From Planctomycetota bacterium (GTDB taxonomy: Bacteria; Planctomycetota; Planctomycetia; Pirellulales; Pirellulaceae): a stretch of DNA of 10,479 nt. Shown piece after piece: positions 6,558-10,479 of this stretch; position 1 is the first letter of the stretch, and every line of letters starts with the position of its first letter. A program made the translations under genes and the position numbers. The stretch is from assembly GCA_019347795.1 (NCBI GenBank), contig JAHWKS010000097.1:1-10479 (forward strand), given 5' to 3'. The notes under the pieces were generated by a model. That model saw only the letters and a list, made by a program, of their open reading frames with translations. It did no database searches and was not told the DNA's origin.

Positions 6558-6900
6558 GGGGGAAGGAAACCAGGAGGCAAAGAATCAACGGGAACCCCGG
6601 ATCCGGGCGCCCGGGGAGTAGCCCGAACATGGGGTAGTGGAGTGAGGGAGTGTTGGAGTAATGGGGTGAAAGACGGAAACCAGGAGATAGAGTATCAGCA
6701 AAAACCGGAAACCAGACAGGAGTAATGGCGTGGTGGAGTAGTGGAGAAATGGGTGGGCGACGGAAACCAGGAGTGACGGAAACCAGGAGTATGGAGTGGC
6801 GGACAGCGGGAAGGGTCGTTACTTCGATTCTTCCATCACTCCATCACTCCATCACTCCATCACTCCATCACTCCCCTCCGCTTCCCCTCCGCTTCCCCTC
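6558..6900. repeat. Composite intergenic repeat tract (octamers, dodecamers, 11-mers)
   Basis: This 343-base gap between desulfurase and helicase holds no credible gene. It is built of three repeat types. (1) Octamers of consensus ATGGAGTG on the plus strand: five diverged units at 6629-6668, about four at 6725-6756 and one exact unit at 6791-6798. The same octamer occurs in the opposite orientation, as five perfect CCATCACT units, at 6833-6872. (2) A dodecamer GGAAACCAGGAG at 6565, 6675, 6762 and 6778, plus a variant at 6707. (3) An 11-mer CCCCTCCGCTT in 2.6 copies at 6873-6901. A 12-base palindrome CCCGGATCCGGG lies at 6596-6607. The opposed octamer blocks could pair as a large hairpin in RNA or single-stranded DNA. 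Confidence 0.85.
6833..6872. repeat. Five perfect tandem copies of CCATCACT
   Basis: Exact 8-bp units start at 6833, 6841, 6849, 6857 and 6865. There is no divergence between units, in contrast to the diverged plus-strand octamers to the left, so this block has been homogenised or expanded recently. Copy number is likely to vary between strains by slippage. An 8-bp unit is not a multiple of three, but the tract lies outside coding sequence. Confidence 0.9.
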
Positions 6901-6901
6901 C
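6873..6901. repeat. 11-bp tandem repeat abutting the helicase stop codon
   Basis: CCCCTCCGCTT occurs at 6873-6883 and 6884-6894, followed by a partial CCCCTCC at 6895-6901. The final C at 6901 is also the last base of the helicase stop codon (TAG on the minus strand), so the repeat begins exactly where the gene ends. Confidence 0.8.
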
Positions 6902-8187
6902 TACAACGCCCGCCGGTACTTCTTCTTCCTGCCTCCCAGCGACGGCGGCGGGGGAGGCGGCTCTTCTTCGGGCGTCTGCGGCGCGGCCGTATCGATCGTG
7001 GCGGGGCGGGTGAAGTCGAAGCCCGGCATCTCGTCGCGCTTCAGCAGGCGGTTGATCCGCTGCTCGATCCGCGTCAACTCTTTGCCTTCCTCCGGCATGA
7101 CGAACGAGTACGCCACCCCCTCGCGACCCATCCGGCCGGTGCGGCCGACGCGATGCACGTAGTCGTCGGAGAACTGCGGCATGTCGTAGTTGATGATGTG
7201 CGAGATGCCCGAGACGTCGATCCCGCGGCCGACGATATCGGTGGCCACCAGCACCCGCGTCTGCCCGGCGCGGAACTCGCTCATCACACGGTCGCGCTTG
7301 TTTTGCTCCATGTCGCCGTTGAGGCAGGCGACGTGCTGGGTCAATTTCGACAGCCGCCGGTAAATCTTCTCGCTGCCGCGTTTGGTGCGGCAAAAGACGA
7401 GCGCCTGCTGCGGCTTTTCGCGCTTCAAGAGCCGGACCAGCAGGTCGAACTTCCGCTCGGGGTCAACCGTGTAATAGAACTGCTCGATGGTGTCTACGGT
7501 CATTTCCGCGGGCGAGAAATCGAGCGACTCCGGATCGCGCATGTACCGCTGGGCCAGCCGCGCGATGGGGGGCGGCACCGTGGCGCTCAAGAGCAGCGTC
7601 TGCCGCTCACTGGGACACTGGCGGAGGATCTTCTCGATGTCGGGCCGGAAACCGATGTCGAGCATCCGGTCGGCCTCGTCCAGCACCACGAAACGCAGGT
7701 CGCTCAGGTCGAGCGTCCGCCGGCTGAGGTGATCGATCACCCGGCCGGGCGTGCCGACCACGATCTGCGGATGCGCCCGCAGCTTTTCGATCTGCCCGCG
7801 GATGGGCTTGCCGCCGTAGAGGGCGACGCAATCGGCCTTGCGTCCTTTGGCCAGCTTGACCACTTCGTCCCGCACCTGCACCGCCAACTCCCGCGTCGGC
7901 GTGAGGATAATCGCCTGGGGGGACTGAACCTTCTTCCGCGAGAGCAGCCGCTCCAGGATGGGAATGGCGAACGCGGCCGTCTTCCCCGTGCCGGTGCGGG
8001 CCTGGCCGACCACATCGACCCCTTCCAGCACGCGGGGGATCAGGCCGGCCTGGATTGGGGTGGGATATTCGTAGCCGGCGCTCTCCAGCGCCGCGAGCAT
8101 CACGTCGGAGAGATTGAGATCGTCAAATCCGACGTCGGTCTTAAGAGAATGGCTGATGTCCGTGGTCAAAACTGGCTCGGGCTCCAA
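6901..8187 (-). CDS. DEAD-box ATP-dependent RNA helicase (RhlE-like)
   Basis: This helicase unwinds short RNA duplexes with ATP, probably in ribosome assembly or mRNA decay. From TTG 8187 it has 428 residues. The motifs are complete: Q-motif F21 and PTPIQ at 42-46; motif I ARTGTGKT at 63-70; PTREL at 97-101; TPGR at 146-149; DEAD at 170-173; SAT at 201-203; LVFCRTK at 263-269; ATDIVGRGID at 315-324; HRVGRTGR at 345-352. The tail is acidic, then a run of seven prolines, then basic (GGRKKKYRRAL), a likely RNA-binding extension. The start is doubtful. No in-frame ATG lies upstream of the Q-motif, because an in-frame TAG lies nine bases before TTG 8187. TTG 8187 and TTG 8169 are the best candidates. 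A promoter lies about 100 bases upstream, so this is probably its own transcription unit. Confidence 0.9.
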   Translation of the reverse strand: MEPEPVLTTDISHSLKTDVGFDDLNLSDVMLAALESAGYEYPTPIQAGLIPRVLEGVDVVGQARTGTGKTAAFAIPILERLLSRKKVQSPQAIILTPTRELAVQVRDEVVKLAKGRKADCVALYGGKPIRGQIEKLRAHPQIVVGTPGRVIDHLSRRTLDLSDLRFVVLDEADRMLDIGFRPDIEKILRQCPSERQTLLLSATVPPPIARLAQRYMRDPESLDFSPAEMTVDTIEQFYYTVDPERKFDLLVRLLKREKPQQALVFCRTKRGSEKIYRRLSKLTQHVACLNGDMEQNKRDRVMSEFRAGQTRVLVATDIVGRGIDVSGISHIINYDMPQFSDDYVHRVGRTGRMGREGVAYSFVMPEEGKELTRIEQRINRLLKRDEMPGFDFTRPATIDTAAPQTPEEEPPPPPPSLGGRKKKYRRAL

Positions 8188-8204
8188 AAGCGCCTACCAA
8201 GCAT
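8166..8204 (-). other. Possible 12-codon leader ORF overlapping the helicase start
   Basis: On the minus strand ATG at 8204 opens a 12-codon frame ending in TGA at 8168-8166. That TGA overlaps the candidate helicase start TTG at 8169-8167 as TTGA, the arrangement used for translational coupling. The ATG has no strong ribosome binding site. It could be a real leader peptide, or chance in a GC-rich leader. Confidence 0.2.
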
Positions 8205-8214
8205 GCGGCAAGAG

Positions 8215-8230
8215 GCCGGCTCTGGCCGGC
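8215..8230 (-). other. Hairpin in the helicase 5' leader
   Basis: GCCGGC occurs twice around a four-base loop and forms a perfect 6-bp GC-only stem in the transcribed leader of the helicase mRNA, just before the candidate leader ORF. Structured leaders are known for some bacterial DEAD-box genes. A regulatory role here is only a guess. Confidence 0.3.
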
Positions 8231-8278
8231 GAGGCGCGACAAAAGGTGGGACCATCTCAATTTATTTGATTCTCCTAA

Positions 8279-8307
8279 ACCATATCCCCTCTTTCGTCGC
8301 CCGTCAA
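8279..8307 (-). promoter_or_regulatory. Sigma-70-type promoter for the helicase gene
   Basis: On the minus strand TTGACG (8307-8302) matches the -35 consensus at five of six bases. Seventeen bases later TATGGT (8284-8279) matches the -10 at four of six. The optimal spacer and the AT-rich stretch immediately downstream (about 8255-8278) in an otherwise GC-rich region add support. Transcription would start near 8272 and give a leader of about 85-105 bases before the TTG start. Confidence 0.5.
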
Positions 8308-8312
8308 TGCTG

Positions 8313-8330
8313 CCGCCGGCGGGCCGGCGG
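8313..8330 (-). terminator. GC-rich hairpin after the keto-synthase homologue
   Basis: A perfect 7-bp stem, CCGCCGG and CCGGCGG with a four-base loop, begins 17 bases past the stop codon at 8348 and just before the helicase promoter. There is no T-run, so it is at most a weak or factor-assisted terminator. Its place between a stop codon and a new promoter is suggestive. Confidence 0.3.
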
Positions 8331-8347
8331 GTTGCTCTGGCGGATGG

Positions 8348-9655
8348 CTAAACCTTCCGCACGAGCACCGCGGCGGCCTGACCTTGCGGGGTGACGTTGA
8401 CATTAAGAACGCTGGCGCCCGGGTCGGCGCCGGCCGACGCGGCGACGGGGATCGGGCACTCCGGATCCGGCGCGTCGTAGTTGAGCGTGCGGAAGAGCTC
8501 GCCGTGCCGGAGAGAGAGGAGGCTCGAGATCAGCTCGACCAGTCCGCCGGCGGCGCCGAGATTGCCGAAGTAGCTTTTCGCGGCGGTCACGGGAACGGCG
8601 GCGTCGCCGAAGATGCTGCGGATCGCCTTCGCCTCGTCGATGTCGCACGTGCGCGTCCCCAGACCGTGGGCGTGGATATGCCCAACATCTTCCGGCGCCA
8701 TTCCCGCCATATGCAGCGCCTGCGTCATTGCATTGGCGAGCGCCGTCGAGCGGCCAGCGAGTCCCTGCGGGGTCTGCACTGTGGAGGAGCCGAAGCCGAC
8801 AACTTCGCCCCAGATTTCCGCGCCGCGGGATTCGGCGGACTGGCGCGATTCCAGCACCACCGCCCCGGCGCCTTCTCCCAACACCATACCGGTGCGGTTC
8901 AAGTCGAAAGGACGGGCAAGCCGCGCGGGATCGTCGGCGGCGCCGTCGCTGCCGGCGATCTCCTCTTGCGTCACCACGTGCAACGTGCGAATCGGATGGA
9001 TCCGCGTTCCCGTGGCGCCGGCCAGCATCACGTCGGCCCCGCCGCGACCGATGATCCGGGCCGACTCGGTGATGGCCGCATTCGACCCCGCCTCGCGAAG
9101 CGTGAGCGAATTGTTCGGACCGCACATCGCATTGAAGATGGCGATGTGGCTGGCCGGCATGTTCGGCAGATACTTGAGGAGCCAGAGCGGGTTGACCTCG
9201 CCCAGGCCGCGCCGCCCCCATTGGCTGAGCTGAAAGCGGCCCTCGTGGTCCAGGCAATTCGCGATGCCCGCGGAGAACTCTTCCGGCATCGTGAAGATAT
9301 GGTCCACGCCATAGACCACGCCGGCCCGCTCGGGATTCAAGCTCCCGGAGACCCATCCGGCATCGGCCAACGCCCGCTGCGCCGCCGCGACGCCCATGGC
9401 GATCTCGCGGCACATCATCTTCAGGCTCTTGCGGATGTTGCGCTGCAGCGTCTTGTCGAGCGGGCCGAAGTCCTCAATGGCGCCGGAGAAGCCGCGGGCT
9501 TCCGCCCCGTGCTTGCATGGGAGCGAATCGGCGGCAATCCGCTCCAGCGGCGCGATCCCCGAGCGGCCCGCCGAAAGCGACTCCCACAAGGACTCCCCCG
9601 TGTCGCCCAGCGGCGAGATGAGGCCCATTCCGGTGATGACAACGCGACGTTCCAT
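8348..9655 (-). CDS. FabF-like beta-ketoacyl synthase homologue with degenerate active site
   Basis: The 435-residue protein has the whole thiolase-fold keto-synthase layout: RRVVITGMGLISPLG at 3-17, RGGADVMLAGATGT at 204-217, DLNRTGMVLGEGAGAVVLE at 251-269 and IHAHGLGT at 327-334. The catalytic set is not intact. Where FabF has the nucleophile Cys (TACATG-type), this protein reads LREAGSN with E188. The first His is kept (H330). The second His is replaced by N365 in KSYFGNLGAAGG, although K360 is kept. The terminal GFGG gate loop reads VTPQGQ. It should not condense acyl chains as FabF does; it may act like a chain-length factor, a decarboxylase-type KS or a structural partner of an active KS. 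Cysteine C178 lies ten residues earlier and is unlikely to substitute. ATG 9655 matches the family start; GGGAG lies only three bases upstream. Confidence 0.85.
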   Translation of the reverse strand: MERRVVITGMGLISPLGDTGESLWESLSAGRSGIAPLERIAADSLPCKHGAEARGFSGAIEDFGPLDKTLQRNIRKSLKMMCREIAMGVAAAQRALADAGWVSGSLNPERAGVVYGVDHIFTMPEEFSAGIANCLDHEGRFQLSQWGRRGLGEVNPLWLLKYLPNMPASHIAIFNAMCGPNNSLTLREAGSNAAITESARIIGRGGADVMLAGATGTRIHPIRTLHVVTQEEIAGSDGAADDPARLARPFDLNRTGMVLGEGAGAVVLESRQSAESRGAEIWGEVVGFGSSTVQTPQGLAGRSTALANAMTQALHMAGMAPEDVGHIHAHGLGTRTCDIDEAKAIRSIFGDAAVPVTAAKSYFGNLGAAGGLVELISSLLSLRHGELFRTLNYDAPDPECPIPVAASAGADPGASVLNVNVTPQGQAAAVLVRKV

Positions 9656-9673
9656 GAACTCCCGGCGGCGGCC

Positions 9674-9734
9674 GTAGTGCAGGCCGTTCGCCTGCCTCGG
9701 CAAAACAAAAAAACAGGCGAGCCGCCTGTTCTAC
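9674..9734. repeat. Bimodular palindrome downstream of the partial gene
   Basis: Two hairpins lie between outer inverted ends GTAGTGCAGGC (9674-9684) and GCCTGTTCTAC (9724-9734), which pair at 9 of 11 positions. The left hairpin is GCAGGC / GCCTGC with a five-base loop (9679-9695). The right one is AACAGGCG / CGCCTGTT with a three-base loop (9712-9730). The design, and the GTAG...CAGGC ends, resemble the palindrome at 3661-3728, so the two are probably related dispersed elements. Confidence 0.65.
9701..9730 (-). terminator. Intrinsic terminator for the gene entering from the right edge
   Basis: On the minus strand an 8-bp stem, AACAGGCG and CGCCTGTT, is followed by a T-rich run (seven consecutive T, two of them in the stem, then G and TTTT). 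It begins 11 bases after the stop codon at 9744-9742. This is the best intrinsic terminator shape in the window. It coincides with the right half of a palindromic element. Confidence 0.7.
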
Positions 9735-9741
9735 GGCTAAG

Positions 9742-10479
9742 CTACTCGTCGAGTAACTGTTGCTGGAGGTCGGCGGCTTCGGTGATGTCTTCCAGCGCCT
9801 GGCGGTCGGCCTCCAGGGCGGCCCGGTACACGCCCGCCTCGTCGGAAACTTCCAACTCCAACGGCTGGCTGGCGGCTTGGGCCGATCGCCAGCCGTCCTC
9901 GCCCCGGTAGTCCGACACCACGAACACCGCCGTGACGCGATCCCCCTTCTGCAACCGCAAAGAGGCGAGGCTGACCCGACAGCCCCCTCGCCAGGGAAGC
10001 TCCTCGCCGGTGAGGGGAAAAGCCGCCGGCGCCGACTCAAACCGGTCCTCCTCACCATTATAGGCGTGGAACGTCAGCTCGGTCAGGGCGCGGCTCTCCT
10101 GGCCGCCGTCTTCGCGGGCGATGCGCAGCTCGAGCGTCGGACGGTGCACGCCGAAGTCATCGGCAAGATCGAGATTCACCACCGGCGCCGCATCCGGGAG
10201 CACGACGCGAGTCACCAGCCGGGCGGCGATCCGCGGCGGCCGGTCAGGCCGGATGCGCACAACGCCGGAAATCGGCGCCGCGGGACGAAGTCCATCCTCG
10301 TCGCGAACCTCGACCGCGAAGCGGAACTCCTCCGTCACGTCGGCCAGCGGCGAATTCCCCGGCGGCAGCGTCCAGTGAAGCCGATCGTCATCAGCGGGCG
10401 TCAAAGCGAAGTCCGCATCCTGATCGCCCCGTGACATGCGGAGCGTCGCCTCCTTCAGTGGTTTTCCGTTGACGCTGGC
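9742..10479 (-). CDS. C-terminal part of a large protein with beta-sandwich-like segments, function unknown (5' end outside window)
   Basis: The frame is open to the right edge, so the window shows only the last 245 residues of a longer protein. An internal ATG at 10437 should not be taken as the start, because the frame continues upstream without a stop. The visible part looks extracytoplasmic: alternating hydrophobic strands with FAVEVRDEDGLRP and then LDLADDFGVHRPTLELRI suggest two or more Ig-like or cadherin-like beta-sandwich repeats. The last 40 residues (from about ELEVSDEAGVYRAALE) form a likely amphipathic helix or coiled coil ending in LQQQLLDE. It recalls large DUF4175-like planctomycete membrane proteins, but I cannot confirm this from a fragment. 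A terminator follows at 9730-9701, so this gene ends its transcription unit. Confidence 0.7.
   Translation of the reverse strand, partial: ASVNGKPLKEATLRMSRGDQDADFALTPADDDRLHWTLPPGNSPLADVTEEFRFAVEVRDEDGLRPAAPISGVVRIRPDRPPRIAARLVTRVVLPDAAPVVNLDLADDFGVHRPTLELRIAREDGGQESRALTELTFHAYNGEEDRFESAPAAFPLTGEELPWRGGCRVSLASLRLQKGDRVTAVFVVSDYRGEDGWRSAQAASQPLELEVSDEAGVYRAALEADRQALEDITEAADLQQQLLDE

Noticed and set aside
5202..6725. 507-codon open frame on the plus strand opposite the desulfurase
   Set aside because: Antisense shadow of a gene with all catalytic residues in place; its end runs into intergenic repeats.
6833..6872. Tandem CCATCACT block as a CRISPR array
   Set aside because: Units are 8 bases with no spacers; CRISPR needs 20-40 base repeats separated by unique spacers, and no cas gene is present.
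8202..8348. Frameshift or pseudogene explanation for the missing ATG of the helicase
   Set aside because: All helicase motifs are intact and the frame is complete from TTG to stop; an alternative start codon is the simpler reading.
6796..8394. 532-codon open frame on the plus strand opposite the helicase
   Set aside because: Antisense shadow of a DEAD-box gene with all motifs; it also starts inside the tandem repeat tract and has no domain features.
9656..9703. Upstream start for the keto-synthase homologue at 9703
   Set aside because: The extra residues are encoded by the palindromic element and do not match the family; ERRVVITGMG from 9655 is the typical N-terminus.
8384..9910. 508-codon open frame on the plus strand opposite the keto-synthase homologue
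   Set aside because: Antisense shadow; low-complexity Arg/Ala/Gly composition, no motif, and it runs across the terminator and into the next gene.

Overview
The window is high-GC bacterial chromosome. I infer a planctomycete, probably Pirellulales-like. The reasons are weak Shine-Dalgarno use at most genes, abundant short palindromic elements in the gaps, and a keto-synthase homologue with a degenerate active site of a kind I associate with this phylum. The assignment rests on general impression, not on a marker gene. I see no rRNA, tRNA, CRISPR array, transposase or phage gene.

Layout. Positions 1-216 hold a 70-bp-spaced repeat and a candidate promoter. The plus strand then carries four genes: threonine synthase (217-1458), a small two-helix membrane protein (about 1521-1973), a long-chain acyl-CoA ligase (1995-3665) and an orphan class I glutamine amidotransferase (about 3738-4463). 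A nested palindrome that supplies the ligase stop codon separates the last two. A hairpin at 4475-4496 marks the convergence point.

Everything from 4528 to the right edge is on the minus strand. In transcription order, from the right: the C-terminal part of a large protein (9742-10479, cut by the window edge); a terminator-like palindrome; a FabF-like protein that lacks the catalytic Cys and one catalytic His (8348-9655); a recognisable sigma-70-type promoter; a DEAD-box RNA helicase (6901-8187); a 343-bp repeat-filled gap; and a cysteine desulfurase (5418-6557) whose stop overlaps the GTG start of a KaiC/RecA-like ATPase (4528-5421).

Functionally the genes look like housekeeping metabolism (threonine, acyl-CoA, sulfur mobilisation) and RNA metabolism, not one pathway. 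The only tightly linked pair is the desulfurase and ATPase, which share a GTGA overlap and an internal Shine-Dalgarno, so they are probably translationally coupled. The most unusual items are the catalytically degenerate keto-synthase, the desulfurase-ATPase pair, the octamer/dodecamer repeat tract at 6565-6901, and two bimodular palindromes of similar design placed at stop codons.
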